A stretch of 64,000 nucleotides of DNA from positions 5,401,341 to 5,465,340 of the forward strand of contig CAIIXF020000008.1 of the NCBI GenBank assembly GCA_903813345.2, written 5' to 3'. The notes under the pieces are model-generated. The model was not told the origin of the DNA. It made no database searches and saw only the letters and a program-made list of their open reading frames with translations. A program made the position numbers and the translations under genes. Each line of letters starts with the position of its first letter. Positions within the stretch are counted from its first letter, which is position 1. This document shows, piece by piece, positions 32,877-48,326 of this stretch. Origin of the DNA: Owenia fusiformis (taxonomy: Eukaryota > Annelida > Polychaeta > Sabellida > Oweniidae).

Positions 32877-35800
32877 TTTTGTTTTATTGCTTTTTAACGT
32901 GTCTGTAATTAGTTTATTTTCCCTTTTATTTTGGTATGCTATACTCCCATTATATATGCCCTGTAGAATGCTTCTAAACACCGAACTTTTCTGGCTGGGT
33001 CTAAAGATCATAGTCCTGTTTTATAATTATTATATCATGCCAGAGTTTATGTAACATTTGATTTACTCATCCAGGCCCCAGACTCTTTCATAATAGTTTC
33101 AATGCAAATTAACACTTTTGTCTGATTACTGAAATTGACAGTCTTCAGCTCCTTTTTAGATTTGTTTTTGTGAGGTTCAATATTATTTTGGAGAATTAGA
33201 TTCTTTTTTGTCCGAATAAGTGAATGCCCTATTTTGTGTAGATCATTTGGGATGTTTTCCTGTTACTCCCATTGATTTGATATTACAATCACGAATCCTA
33301 TTGTCATTTGATTTATTCTAAATTGATTTCTTAATGATGCTAAATGAATAGGCTTGATTCCCCTGCTTGCTATAATGGTCAGTCTTTGTCTATCTTTCAT
33401 TGAAACATTCATTGCATGCAATCTAATCTAGTTTTCCGAGAAGTCAGAGGGCACGGATATAATTACAATTTGTGATTCCTTGGCCATTAAATATTTAGAA
33501 TTATTAGATTAATTATTTTATCATCGGCATGGTTACTCAAACATTGGTAATTGAATTGAAAGAATATGTTATTCAAATAGCCATTTTTAAAACGGAAACA
33601 ATCATAGTTTGGTTTATGAGATAGCTTAACATTTTGTCGATGACATTTGTTGGAGCTTACCATATCATTCTTAAAGGGTTCCGATAAGCATCCCATATAA
33701 AACCAATATGGCGGCTCCAGGCGAATCGACTGGATCAGTCCATTTTTAAGAAATAAGGGGAGTTCTGTAAAATCCAGTTTATTGAAATTGTCTTTGAGAT
33801 AAAGTAATCCGTTTATAATGATTTTGAAAACATTATCCATAGAGTGATTGCGTTCAAAGAATATGTTGATTTGTCAAAATAAAAATCACCGTTTTATAAA
33901 TATGTGACGATCTATAATATACTTATGCTATATAACAGTTAGAGGTGTTGACAAAACGACCTCGAGCCTGTGAACCCTTGAGTATTATTCCGGGATCGGA
34001 CCTTTTATACTAAACGGTGAGCAACACCAGAAACGAGCGTTCGATTTGCTAAACGATATGCGTCACCCTTTAAAAGCTTTAAAGAATCACCAACAAAAAG
34101 AAAGAAATTTGTATTTTCTCACATCACTCAAATTGAATTTACCAAGCCTTAAACTTTCTTAATGTTTTCCAACATTTGAATGAACTTCCTAATGTTCTAC
34201 CATTTATTTACAATTTAGAATATTGACCACATTTCTCTATTTTTTATTCCTCATTGAGTTTACCATTTCCACTCCCTATTTTCAATTTAGAAACATGACT
34301 TCAATTATATTTCCAAATGGGCACTCATTATGATTGATAAGGGACCACTAATCTTGGGAATTGAAGAGATAGTAAACATGTGCTTGGTCATTGTTCATTG
34401 TGCATGGGATGATCCATCTTTAAGTTGGGCTAAGTTGTAATTAAAATTAAAGATTGCTGTATAATGGGTATAATTAAGGTGGGTCATTTCTGTGTAATGG
34501 TCAGTACTGTATGTGTCCCTTGGAGCAGAAGCAATTTCCATATTTTTATTAATTTATCTGTTGACAATATGTTCTGTTGCAATTTGCCAATCGGCATGAT
34601 ACTGTCTCATCAAAGTGTTATTTACATTCTTAAAAATGTGTATCAAGTAACTGATATAAAATGTCAATAAAAGATATAATAACTTACTTTACTTTATTTA
34701 TTTTTTTATAATAATTTGACCATTTCACAATCGATAACTTTTATTATTTGCATTTATTTTGCATTATACTCTTACTTCTGAGGAAATAAGCAATTGCATA
34801 AATGTTGATTAATGATTAACAAACAAATAATCTAAATATTGTTTATTTTGAAATAAGCATTCATGTTATGTAGAAAAACAGTTTCTTTTTATTTACTTAA
34901 TCAATATGAGTATATGCGAAATGCCAGAAATATTTGCAAGGTTTTACAGAAAATAATGTTCAAAGGTTGATAAGTACTTATTTTATTAGATCATCTCATG
35001 TATTAAATGGGAATACCATTGATGAGTCTAGACAGATCCAACATGTCTGAACACAATCAAATGCTAATTTTAGACATGTTTACCAAACCATAGGAGGGCT
35101 TATATACTATAATCAGTACAATTTCATATAGGAAATCATCTGCCCAATATGTGGACAATGTATTTTTAACATGACTATGTGGTTTGAAAGTGATCTTACT
35201 CTTAATTTAGAAATAACCTGCTTGTTTAGACTTATAATAGTACCAGACCACAGATGATTATAGCCTATTTCCCCAGAGCACATAATATTTATCTTTCAAT
35301 TCATGCCCAAACATGTTGGCATCTGAACACGCCCGAGCTTGTCTAGTCTATTTTTGTATGTTGCATCTATCTTACTGCCTTCATGTTATTGATTAAGATG
35401 CACTTTTAAATGATCAATATTGACCATATCAAAATATTTTCCCTTGTTTCGCTAAATATGGATAGTATAATAATGATTATAGATATCATATCAAGAGAGA
35501 AATGGACGTGCAAGGAATCCCTTTAAGATAGAGGCAAATGAGTCAATAAGTGTCTGCATTCATGGTTCGGTAGTTGAATTGGCACAACCAAATGGATCAA
35601 GCAATTGTTTCTTTTTCAAAGAGCAAAATGAAGTGCTCGTTCTTGAGATGCAAAGTAATATCCTAAATGCAAAAGGTATTTACCATTGAAGTATTTAGAT
35701 CATGTTTATCTTTCTATGGTTCTATGGGGATGAGTTAAATGCCTAATTTCTAATTTAGATAACTATGTTTGCCGTATTTTCTCCATTTATTAATCTGAAT

Positions 35801-38800
35801 CTACTTGATTGGCCGTAAATCAATTGAAATAACATAGCTACCTAGAATCGCTAATTGCAGATTCCGTCATTAAATATCTGCTTATAGTTCCAAGTGTCAC
35901 TTTATCTTTTTGAATTGTTCAAGATATCTAAAAAAAATAGTAAAAACAAATAGTGCAACATAAAATTTCAAATTAAAGATGGAATCAATTTTTTGTTATT
36001 TATCTTGGGAGTGTTTAATATAGCTACTGTATGTGGAATATTATTGTAATCTGATTTAGAAGACGTTTTATAGAAGTCTCTGAACATGCTTTGTCCACTT
36101 CATTTGACAAATATCGAATCTTTCTGGTGTATAAACAATATACCATAGAATATTGACTTGAAACCATTCTCATCAGTTCTATCCTATTATTATATTGTAT
36201 TTTAAACAGTGCGTGTTTTAAGCATAGGTTGCGTGATATTTTTATGAAAGCTCATCTAGGAACTAGAATAACAAAGTAACATTACATCTATTTTCATAAG
36301 ACAAAACTCATGTTAATTTGTATTTAATTTGAGCTAAGTGGCATTGAAATGTTATTGTATAATTTTTGGCCAGGCTTCTGTCCAAGGTTACAAGAATTAT
36401 ATATAAGAAAAGCGATGATTTAAACTGTGAACTATAAGAGATGAAATTGTTTATAAAAAAGATTCTTATATGTAGTGAACATACAAAATTAATCCAAAAT
36501 CCCAAAAATAGTTTATTCATATTTTATGAAGATTTTGATGTAATTATTGTGACCCAAAGTAAATGTTAATATAGGGTAACGAGGTTGGAGTGGTTGATAG
36601 TGTCAGGGTTATATTGCAGATCACATGAAATATGACTAAAAAATGATTTTGCTCACGAACACAGATATGGTACAATTGAACAAATAGGTTAATTGATGTA
36701 TGCAGACGTACACTTTTCGGACAGATTGTGATAGCAGGCATTTTCCCCATTTGTCTCTGCCCTTGAGTACTCCCCCCCCCCCATCACCTCCCCTTACAAC
36801 ATATATTCACACCTACATGGACATATATAGACTGGGGCTCTTCCTCAAGTTCAGGTGGGTCCCATTTTTTATTTTTGGCATGATTGTATATGACCCTCAT
36901 TTGAGTCTCATTTGCAAACAATTTTGAGAGAATGGTGAATATATCCCAAAATGGCTCCAGAATTTTTGCATCCCCCTCCCTGTTAAATTGAAAAACTGAT
37001 CTTGCCTTCAGAATTTTTGCATCCCCCTCCCTGTTAAATTTAAAAACTGATCTCGTCTTCAGAATTTTTGCATCCCCCTCCCTGTTAAATTTAAAAACTA
37101 TCTTGCCTTTACAATATAAAAATCGGTGATGAGGAAAGAGAAACTTTGGACTATTTAGTCTAGCTTTCATAATATTTGGCCATTGAGGGTTGCTTTTATT
37201 TGGACTTAGTTTTCACTTTGAACCCTGTAACCTAAGAATGGATTTAGGATATTGGAATCAAGACACTTTGATACTGAAGGTAACACTAGAAATTCTATCT
37301 ACTAATCAATCATATACCAATTTAAAGCACTGTGATGATTGCAATAACAGAAGAAGGTAAACAACATAAATAGCTCAATTTCAATAATGAAAAATATCAG
37401 ATATTTTAGTCACAATTTGAAGGTATTTAGTGAAATAAACTATGAGAATGATGTTTTTTCTATGGGACACATAGGGTAACATGAATAAATACAAGATGGA
37501 TCTGCCAGCCCATACGTTAGTTGAATAGTTTGGCTCATAGTAATGCCTGTATAAATAGCAGAATCAATATCATAATTGTATGATAACACCGCCAATAACA
37601 GGATTTCTGCTAATGTATATTCATTCACATGTCTGCCAAAAGAAATATTTAGTTTGAAATAGAGAGGATGTTCCAGGATTTTCTCATCTATTTACCTTCC
37701 GATCAGGGAACCATTAGTACATAATGCAAAATACTCTAGAGTTGTTTTTAATAGCGTTTGAACCATTTCTGTCTTGCATGTCTCTCATTATAATCTCTTA
37801 AACAAAGCAACTTGCGCTCTTTGGCCATGCTCATACGAGAAAAGACTTTATTAGATTTTTAATTGCAAGCCTATCGAGAATTTTTTTGAATTATTAATTG
37901 GGAAGTTTAGAAAAGGAACAATACAAGCGGCAAAGTATAATTATCGAATATCAATACCAGAGACATGTGCAAAAAATTCTAAAGAGACATGTGTAAGTGG
38001 TTGCCTATGTTTAAACTTTCAATATTGTTCAATTTCATTTCATGTCTTCTCAATACCAATTTTCTGAATAATCTCATTTCAGTGCATTTAATTCAGATCA
38101 ATTCAGAATGTACAAATAAATATTGACTTTTAAGCTCTGTTCTCTCTCTTTTCCAAAATTTTTATATTTTACAGCATGACCGAAATGACGTTTTTCTCAT
38201 TGGTATATGTCCGTGGCTACCATTTGTTGAATGAATATTTATGAAGCTAATCACGATCTCAGTCTTGATTCAATAAATACTGTTTGAGATAATTATAATC
38301 ATTGTTTCAAATGGACATTACGAGTGATTTGATGTGAACTTTGCGAGTGGATGATTATTTTCGCAACATGCTACCAACAATTTTAATCTTTCAACGGAAA
38401 ATTCAAATCAAGCGATTGACTCTTTGGAGAACGCTGACTAACTAAGGGAGGAATAACAAGCAATATTTATATTATCACCTCGCATGAGATACCATTTCTG
38501 CTCATTTACTGTCCTGTTATTTAATTACCACTTTTAGAGTATTGTTAATTTAGAATAACAGCTAATAGGCAATATACAGAGAAATAGATAACCAATGAAA
38601 CTAGCAATTTGACAAGAAGATGGGGTTTCAATCTTCGACTCTTTAGCTAATGAATGCTATTGTTATTGGGTCAAAGGGACACCCAGTTTTAATTACTAAT
38701 TAAAAGGCCAAATTGCATTTCCTGTTTTGTATAGTACCATTTCCAATACAATTAAAGTGGTAATATGATATTTGTTTAAGCATTTGCAGTACATTTACAG

Positions 38801-41800
38801 TGACAATTATAATCTGGATATGACTCTGATGATCAAATTCTTCATCATCTTATCATGGAATTTGCATGTTAATATAATAGCTACATTTTTTCAATTTATC
38901 TCCATTTACTGTGATTACTTTTATATATTTTAATATTTAATTCTGAGAAAACTCTTTATTTTTCATTATTTGTTTTCCTTTTTCGTCATTATTTTTCATT
39001 ATTATTTTTTATCATTTATTTTCACTTTTCCAAGAATTCTTTCATTATTTTTATCATCACTGATTAGTAACAAAAGTAATGGTATAGCATGATTGTAAAT
39101 GGAATTAATAACTCAAGCCTCAAGCTCTTTGGTTTAACATTTCACTTCATGATAGTCTTGCCTCCTTTTCTTCAATTTCTAATAGCTCCCAGCAGGTGGC
39201 AGCACTTCTGCTTAAGAAATGTAATTAGGGAAAGGATGGAGTGAGAGATGAGGGTCGAGAGTCGGTTTCGGAATGAACAGTTCATGATTTGGTCTATGCC
39301 CTCCACTCTGGACTGTGAGGGAGGGACCACTGAACTGTAAAATTGTCTTAACTTTTCAGAGGTTACTGTAAAACTAACCTCTTGCTCTGGGCTCAGGGTT
39401 GACTTGGTCAGTTTATTTTTACCAATGTTTAACTCTGAACATAGGTAAATCTGATTTTCCAACTCTTCTTTATAATTTAGAGTCTTGTTGACTAGATTCC
39501 TATTTACCTTACCTAAGTTAACCCTACATTGATCTATTTATTGTTTTTGTATTCTGGTCACTCTGTTTAAATAATGGATAGTGATGAAGGGGCGACAAAA
39601 AGTAGGATTTAACACGCGACTGATATACTAACGGGAGTTAGAGGCGATAATTCACTTGACCAGTTGCCCTGTTGAACTGGTAAAAACTATTTCATGATGA
39701 TCAATTTTCTTGTTTGTGAAATGTTAAATTAAAGAGCTTAATACTGGGGAAACGGTGATGATTTAAGTAAATGCATCCTTCAAGATTGGGCTTTATTGCT
39801 ACCTGCAACTAACGAAAGAATTGAACTACCCTTGGATCAAAGAAAAATTAAATGGACAATGTATCATTGACAGATCAAAATATTAAAATGGTAGAAAATT
39901 AAAGTAAAGTAAAACATTAAAATACCTCTAATGTGAACACCTAACTTAATATGAACACTTTTTAGTCTCATTTTTAATCTGCCGCATACATCCATGTTGA
40001 ATAATGCAAACGCCTGATATGCAAATCTGAACATTTTTGGCCAGTCTCATTCAAAAGTAGATCAACACAGGTTTTACTATATTCTTTGAAATCTTAGGGG
40101 AGAAATAGCAAGGAACGTACATAAGGAGACGGACATATTAATCATATGCTGACCTAATCCACCTCAGTTATTTCATACTTGTTTACCAAGAAAACTGAAG
40201 CACTAAAAGTGTCTGTGGTTAAAGCTATCAATTTGCAGAAATTGATGTAACAGTTGACTGGAAAACCGATAATTTTTTACTCAAGTGACAACCAATATTT
40301 TTATGAATTATTTTGCACATAATGGGTTTTCTGTCTTGTTGTTGAACTGTACTTGTTGAGGATGTGATAATGATGTGATCTCATTCAATAAGTTTATCTT
40401 TGTGACAAAAATGTGTTGTTTTTTTAGTTCAAATGAGGTCATTTTGAAAAATATCAATATTTAATTTAAGTAGCTCCTGAGGGAGAATGAAGGAGCAATA
40501 GACGTAGCAATAACATGTAGATGGTGCATAATTGAAAAAATAAAAATAAAATCAATTGTATAATTTCATTTTTTCTGAATTCTACTATTTTAATTAAATA
40601 GACAGTAGACACTTGTTTCAACAACAATGCTGAAACTGTTTCACTTGGAAAAACTTCTTGGAATTTTATCATATGTGTTCTATCTAAATATATCTTTTGT
40701 AAAGCTCCAGTTTAAAAAGGTCATAAGAATAAAGAGGTAATTGTCTTATGGTGATAATAGTTTCTTTGATTACTTTAATCATAAAATGCCCCATAGAAAA
40801 ATCCAATATTACAGATTCAGATCAAAGTCTTTGCTAGATGGGATGCATTAGTCAGTTTTCTCTTCTTTTGTTATTCTTTTGCATCTCTATGCCAGAATTC
40901 AATATCCGTCAATTATAATTTCATAAGGCTCTTTGTAGTACATTAGAGACAGAAAGATCCGTCACCTTGCAGGAAAAAATGTAGGTTACTCAATATTGTA
41001 GGATAAGAACGTCAGATCAGATGATTAATTGGGTGTTCTTGTAAAAGTACTATGTTGATGTTGATCTGCGGGTAGGGGGAATAGGAAATCAGGCCAGATC
41101 ATGTGTGAAGTATTTTTATTTTGCAAACTTCCATTTATTTCACAGCATGGTTTATAACATGAGTAAAAGGGTTAGATCAGGCTTGTTGTTTCACCCCAGG
41201 GGAAAATAATATAATGGTCCTGTTTTGAAGTTGAAAATTGGTAGAAAAGAAGGAAAATAGTGAGGAATGAAATACATAAACATGTAGTCGTTTTTCTGAA
41301 TTGTATAGAATCCCAGTTAACCTGTTGCCCCTATCTTTTTTTGAGGGATTAAGAGGAAATGCATGACCAACGAGAAATCCTATACTCTGGTAATCATCAT
41401 CGATTATTAATTTGTCATGCACGCATTCGATACAGCAAATAACATAGAAAAATTCCCGCTGATAATTTGACGATTTTCATCATACAGGAAGTCAACTTTT
41501 AAATCATTTATGTTGAGAGATTTGTATTATATTACACAGGTTTGCTTTGTATTGTAAAATGATCAGCAGCTTTTTGTTTTGCAAAAAACGATTTTATTGA
41601 AATAATATCCTCTACTTAGTACTATAATTTCAAAAGCAGATTGTAATTACTTGCTCGTTTCATATACGGGAACATTCAAAAGAACATACTTTTGACTTTT
41701 TTAATGAAGGAATCATTTCATTAATTACATGTGGAGAGTTTTACCCAGGACCAAAAGATCACAGGGATTTATTTAAATTAGACGATAGCTTGCAAAAGAA

Positions 41801-44372
41801 TAGAATTAGTAGTGGATGAAGCAAATATAAACAATCGTTTTTTCAAATTCTGTCAGATTGCTGTAGAATTAGATTCTTTAATCAATTTCAGAGAGAAATG
41901 AGTAAATGGCACTAAAAGTGGTCTATTTTATCGATGTGACTGTTTTACATGCACATTTAATACATTCTCCATTGTCTGAACTGCCTATTATTTATTCAGA
42001 ATAAAGATATAAATCACGATTTCTTCAAGGATGCTTTTGAAAGATTAAGTTGATTTTGCATACAGCACATAAACAGCTTTTCAATTATTTTATTGATTAT
42101 TATATCCTTTATACATTGAAACACCTGTAGGCCTTGCCTTGGTTAATTTATCTAAACATCTTTTTCATAATTGATACCTTAAAAGATATTTGCAATATGA
42201 AAAAGCTTGCATGATAGAGTCCTAAAGATAGATCAGAAGTTAAGAATAAATCATAACATTTCAATAAAAATTTCGTTTTTTGCTCACATAGATATTTATT
42301 ATTAGGTCTAATGATAAATTTCTTAATACCCTCGCTTTATGAATTTATATCCAGTTTTTCTAGGGTGGGGATTAAGGTAAACATATTTTGAAATGACTCC
42401 TCCCCCAAAGTGTTTTTTAGTATTATTGAGTAGGATTTGCCATGATGCAGTGAAGATGTACGTGACCTAATGACATAGAGTGACACATAGCCAACATTTC
42501 TTGTGTATTAACACCACCTTAGCTATGACTAAAATTTCATTATGGTTGTAGAAATGAGCTCATAAAGAACATAATTAACTGGAATAATTATGACAGCCAT
42601 TAGCTAATACTCTAAATTGTCCAAACTTTTCAAAAAAATCTAAAAAATTTATTGAACCTTGAAGAGAAATGAGTGGAATGAGCATGATCTGTTGAATGTT
42701 AAAGCATGGGTCATGTCATTTCCGAGGATTGGATTTATCCTATGGGCTTTCAAGAATTAATGAAACTGTCCAACTAATTTATTAGTTAAGATTTACAACA
42801 AGATTTTTTAATGGTATTTCTTTTTCCCAGGTGAGTTTATACTTTCTTTATAGCATTCAGATTAACCCAAATGTACAATAAAGTGGTCCACAGCCTTAGG
42901 CAATGAGACAAGTTAGGTGATCTAAAGAGTGTCAGACAATCTTCTTCTGGGAAAGGGTAACTGATTGACTCATGAAATGTCTTGTTGGTCTTACTTGCCT
43001 TTTTACACATATTCTGCGAATCTATCTGAATTTTAAGGCATTTTTTGATAATGTTCACTCAATGTCTATTGACTTTATTCAACGGAGATTTCACTTTATC
43101 CATTTTTTATTTTTCAAAACATGCCTTATATGACATCTCAAAACATCAGAGCCCTCTTTCAGTTTTTTCATGCGAGTTGCCATAACAGAAAGATGTGACA
43201 AGCACCAGAATGACGACAAGGCATTCCTCATACAAATCTCTATTTGTCTTCCAGCAAAAATTAAGAAAATATTATGTTGTGCTTTTTTACATCAATGTGC
43301 AATATATAATTACTTATCAATCGATATATGAACCAATAAAAACAACGAAATGTTATATTTAACATCGTTTATTATGATATTTTATCTATTATCTTGGATC
43401 CAGGAGCACTATTCAATGATACGATGTGGTCAGTGGTATTGAATCAGAGTATGAGGTAATTGACTTTTAGATCTTGTGTTTTGTTCTTTGATTGGTTAGG
43501 TCTTTATGAGTTAATTGTTCATTTCTCAGTGCTCACTTGCCTAATGCTTGGTATTCCTTCACTTTATACCTTGTGTATCAGGATGGGAACCTCTTCAAAC
43601 ATTTTGTGCGTTTTCAGGATTATTTTTACTTTATATTTTTTTCATATTGAAATGTATTATTGATTTTCAGTACAATAGAGTAAACAGCATAATCTGGCAG
43701 CTCATGTTCTTAACTATCATGCTAAACATATCATGAACTAGCAAAGGCCTTAGGAGCTTGGTCAAAATGTTAAATAACTTGATTTTTTCATTTGGCTTAT
43801 CCCCTTGATTTAACATCAAAACCTTATTACCTTTGATTTTTGAAACAATACTGATCTGTTGATATTGTATAGACAACAATCAATGGCTTCATTTAAAGAG
43901 ATGGATCTTGTTCCTTCCTCTAAACTAAGTTAATTATACTATTTTAAATTATTGATCTGGCCCCTTAGTCAATAAAATAAGGGCTTGTTTATTAGGGAAC
44001 ATCTTAATGAAACCATTGGGATGAAATAAATGACTTGAGAGATATTAGAGATTCCATCATTTGTTTTTTTTCCATTTCGATCCATATGTTATTATTAAAA
44101 AAATTATAACCTGAGTTGACTGTTAACAATTTTTTTGATTGCTAGATGAGAAATTTATGCAAACTTATTTTTGTATTGGCTTCATGAAGTGCATGGAACT
44201 TCTTATTTGGCACAGTTGTGAAGAGATCTGATTTGCCAATATATTGCATGCATTGTTTAAGATGTCTATCATTAGTATACAAACATCTTCAACTTCCAAG
44301 GTGTTATAACACAAAAGTTGCAGCAACTGAAACGTTGTGAATCAAGATGGTATACATGTACATAGACAGTAT
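32877..44372. other. Right flank, AT-rich, no supported gene
   Basis: Likely the continuing intron of the plus-strand host gene and/or intergenic DNA. It contains the 51-bp minisatellite at 36961-37113, a C-run near 36773-36782 and a T-rich stretch near 38935-39030. Scanning for AG...open...GT blocks gave no convincing exon. Confidence 0.4.
36961..37113 (-). repeat. 51-bp tandem repeat, three copies
   Basis: AATTTTTGCATCCCCCTCCC recurs at 36961, 37012 and 37063, exactly 51 bp apart. Since 51 is a multiple of 3, the minus strand stays open as three near-identical 17-residue units (FNREGDAKILK). The surrounding 128-codon frame has no splice or domain support. Confidence 0.95.
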
Positions 44373-44701
44373 CAGGGTTCTCACCAGGAAATTTTTAGAC
44401 CCCGGATTTTTAGCAGTATTGTGACTACATGTACTTTTTTGCGGTATCACGACTACTTCTCCCCCATGTGAGATCAGAGATATCCTATTAGTATACTTTT
44501 CAACATGCTTCTTAAGATTATCTTGCTATTATAATCCCAATTTTTATTTCTAAAAGGTTTCTGACTTCCTATTCCTTGTTTGTATCCAGTTTTAAAATTA
44601 GACTCCGGAAAAAACACTTTAGACTCCAGAAAAGCTATTAGACTCTGGAGCAAGAGAGTTTTAAGACATCTCTGGAGTCTAAAAGCCTAGTGAGAACCCA
44701 G
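44373..44701. mobile_element. MITE-like inverted-repeat element
   Basis: It starts CAGGGTTCTCACCAGG and ends with the complement of CTGGGTTCTCACTAGG. An exact AGTAT lies on both sides (44368-44372 and 44702-44706). The interior has repeated TTAGACTCCGGA/TTAGACTCCAGA blocks. No coding frame. Confidence 0.7.
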
Positions 44702-47700
44702 AGTATATGTTTTTGCATTCTTTCTGGATCCATACATTAAACTATTCCATATTTACCCGAATGCCTTTTCATACTCTATTAGTCAATGACAAATACATAA
44801 CATGTGAGAGTGCACCCCCCCCCCCACATCACATCTATTTTATATACTACATAGTACTGTTTAATGTTGTATTTATGGAAAATAAAGTTTAATACAAACA
44901 TATTTCATATATGTTTTGACAGAAATATATTTGTTTATTGTAGAATTAGCCAACTTTAAGGTCAAGAGAAAATAAAAACTCTTGTCAGATAATATATGCA
45001 AAAAAACAACATTATAATGCTTTTACAAAGAATTAAATTGCTGTGTTTTTCAAGAAACTGAAGAAATTTGCAATTCATAAAATAATGAAACAATAGAAGC
45101 TGTGAATACTGTTAGAATGTAGGAACAACAAACTATACAGTAACACAAGAGTATCACACTTCTTTATTTGAATTATGAAGAAACATAGTAGAGAAAGCCT
45201 GACCAGTTGACCGCAGATAAAGAATAAACATAAGAATCGATGTTCTGCCAGTAAAAACAACAAATGAGATTAAGACCGAGTGATTTTCAGCATTTGGTAG
45301 ATTATTTTATTGAATACTTTCTTGATAAAATCTAATTTCGATGCTACTAATTTCTAAATTGTATGAAATACATGTATCATTCATATGTTGTCTTATAATT
45401 TGACATGAACTTGTGCGTGTATATATATACTACGTGATTGTTATATATACAGAATATCATAATGTCTTCTAGATTCAGCTTTTGCCAGTTTTTAAAAAAT
45501 CACAGGGGAGAAAATTGCAGGGGAGTTCAAATTTGACACTTTTGGCCCAAAGTTACTTGAAAGGTGCTCAAAATGAAAAACTGCATGATTTTGAACGAAT
45601 TTTTTTTGTGTGTGGTTCGCTCGATTCCCCTGCATTTCCCTCCCTGGCTACATGTGTGGGATTATATTGTTCCCTTAGGCTCTCCTCTTTTACTATACGT
45701 GTACTTACAGATTCCAAAGGGATGAATATAGGGCAATAGAGACATTCATGATTGATATATCTGGAATATGCGTTGGAGTTTAAATGATCTTTAATGCAAC
45801 TAAAGTCACTATTATTATAGGTCATACCTCTTGAGAACAATACAAATTCCCATATGTCATGTTAGAGTCCCGGATAAAGGACAAAAGTGCTTTTTTAATA
45901 CAGAGTTGACGTCACCCTGGCTTTATTTAGTCAGGTTTGACAAAACACTATGTTAATATAGCATTCTTGAGAGAGAATGGCTTATTAGTTTATTTGTTTC
46001 AAAATCTAATCATGAACTATGGTGTTGTCATGTTCTATCTTACGTCACTCTCGGGAAATCTTCGAATTGGTACAATTCTTGGAAAACGTTACAGTGTATT
46101 TTTTTATTTTGGTTAACTGGGTATAAATTCATGCATATCTCTGAAGAATTTTATTGAGATAACTGATTGTCTGTTACTCTTGTATAAATGAGAGTATTGA
46201 CACTTTTTTTTATTTGCTAATTTTCCATACTATTATTTCTTTTATTTGATAACCTGACCACAGTGTCGTTTTATTCATGACTTTACAATCTTAAATGTCA
46301 AAATCTAATCTATTGTGGCTTACGATGTGGACAGCATTTTGTGACTCATTGAACACGATTGAACTCGATTAGACACACTCTTGTCAATCTGAAGTGTCGT
46401 TTTCTTTGTCGCCAGCAATATCAAGTTTTTATCTAAATTAGTATGCTGAGTATCATATAAGGGAATATTTGCTGTGAGAAGGGGTCTGAATTAGAGGAAT
46501 TCCGGTTATTAGGTTATTCATAAAAGGAAAAGATTTTGGCTGAAGTAGGGTCAGCGTATGGGCATATGAGGAAAGCTTTAGTGTCGATAAGTTTTCCTCA
46601 ATTCCTGAAATCAGGAATTTAATTTAATATATTTGTGGTGTTGATATTTTCATTCGCACTTTCATTTGTCATTAAAATACCTGATGGAAATTTCCTTCAT
46701 AGTGTGATATTATAAATACTGAAACAATAAGGATTTCCCCCTCCCACTTCAGACAGAGCTACATCACTCATGTACAAATCTGATATGAACTGATATGAGG
46801 AAAGTTATATTTGAAGGGTACCTCCATATAGTATTTACATGTGCTTGTTTCTCATAAATAAAAAATAAAACACCTGCTTTAACATGGACTGGTTTTATCC
46901 CATTGCTTTTGGGAGACTTCGATATTGTTTAGTGGGATCAAAATGTATGAAAATTATTCCTGAAGGCTGGCCATGTTTTAAAAAAGTATATTTCCTGAAA
47001 ATGGCTATTTTTGTTTTTTTTATGTCTGAAAATAAAAAATAAGAGGACCAAAAATTGCTCACCTGTAGCAGGGCCTGACTATTAATAATAACCAACGCAA
47101 GAATTAAACTTCATCTGTATACTCTTTAGATAAGAGATTTTTTGGCAAACCTAGATTCAATCCGAATCACAGAAAAAAACTAAAACAAACTTCATTAGTA
47201 TATTTATAATATTAAATTCATTTCACATTCAAATTCCCATAAGTGAACATAAACTTTACAGTTGAGATTGTTAACCTCAAAACTATATATAGACCTCTCA
47301 GATAGTCAGAGAATTCAGGGTACGAGGGGGGGGGGTGTTTTTGCAACACTGAATAAAAAATTGCATTACCATAAACCATCTTGTGAAGTAAAATACATTA
47401 GGTAGATAATGTCCATTAATCATATATATTACTTAGATAAATTAATAATGAATACTGTTTTTGCTTTTTTCCATATTTGATGCTGATTGTGTGCTGATAT
47501 GCTATTCCTGCAACCTTAATTCCATTCTGGGCATCCAGGTATGTGAAATATACTTTATGGTTTTATCATCCTAATAAAATGAAGCCACCTAACTATATAT
47601 GTTAGCAATTAGCAGTTACTGTACATATTTGAGTTTCTTATTTCTATGATTTATCATATCATGTTTTCGCAATTAAGATATTTCAGACTTTTTATGATGC

Positions 47701-48326
47701 ATGTCTATGTAAAATATTTTCCTTGTTGCCATGTAGCATCATCGTGATACATTGTGTACCAACACAAGGGACAGTTTAATGCTATCATAAAAAATAGATA
47801 CTTTAATATATCTGGGATATCTCTTATATAGACCAAAATGTAATAGTTGTTAAAGAATATGTATGTACATGTACACAATGTGTAGCCAGCTTTCAGTGCA
47901 ATCGCCAAAAAATTTCGGTTTTCAGTCATGGGGGGAGGTGCGATCGTAACATAAGCAAGGCCAAAACATGAGTTTTATATGAGGGGCTCCAGATATCATG
48001 TGATCTTTGGTACCAAACATCTTCTACTTCCAACCTGCTTGGAACAACTGAAATGTTGTAAATCCAGATAGGTAGAAATATCACTTTCTCATTCTTTATC
48101 TTGGTCTATATGTCTCGATTAGAAGCAAGTCATACTACAAAATTATGAGATATTCGAGCCACTGCACATCAAGGAAATTTATGGAATGACAAGTTTAGTT
48201 AAATCTGATTTATTTTTGCATTAGTGTTGTTTATTCATGGCGTTGAAAATGGCTTTTGTAGTTATAATTATGAGGTTGTGCAAAAATAATTTTCACCAGC
48301 GATTAAGGAATTCCTGCCATTGATGT
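44702..48326. other. AT-rich flank without supported gene
   Basis: The frame near 45482-45739 is not supported as an exon; its GC-rich patch (CACAGGGGAG, CCCTCCCTGGC) looks like an old repeat. A 9-G run lies near 47325-47335. Nothing else recognised. Confidence 0.4.

Noticed and set aside
36784-37170. 128-codon minus-strand frame
   Set aside because: Openness is explained by the 51-bp tandem repeat; no domain or splice support outside the repeat.
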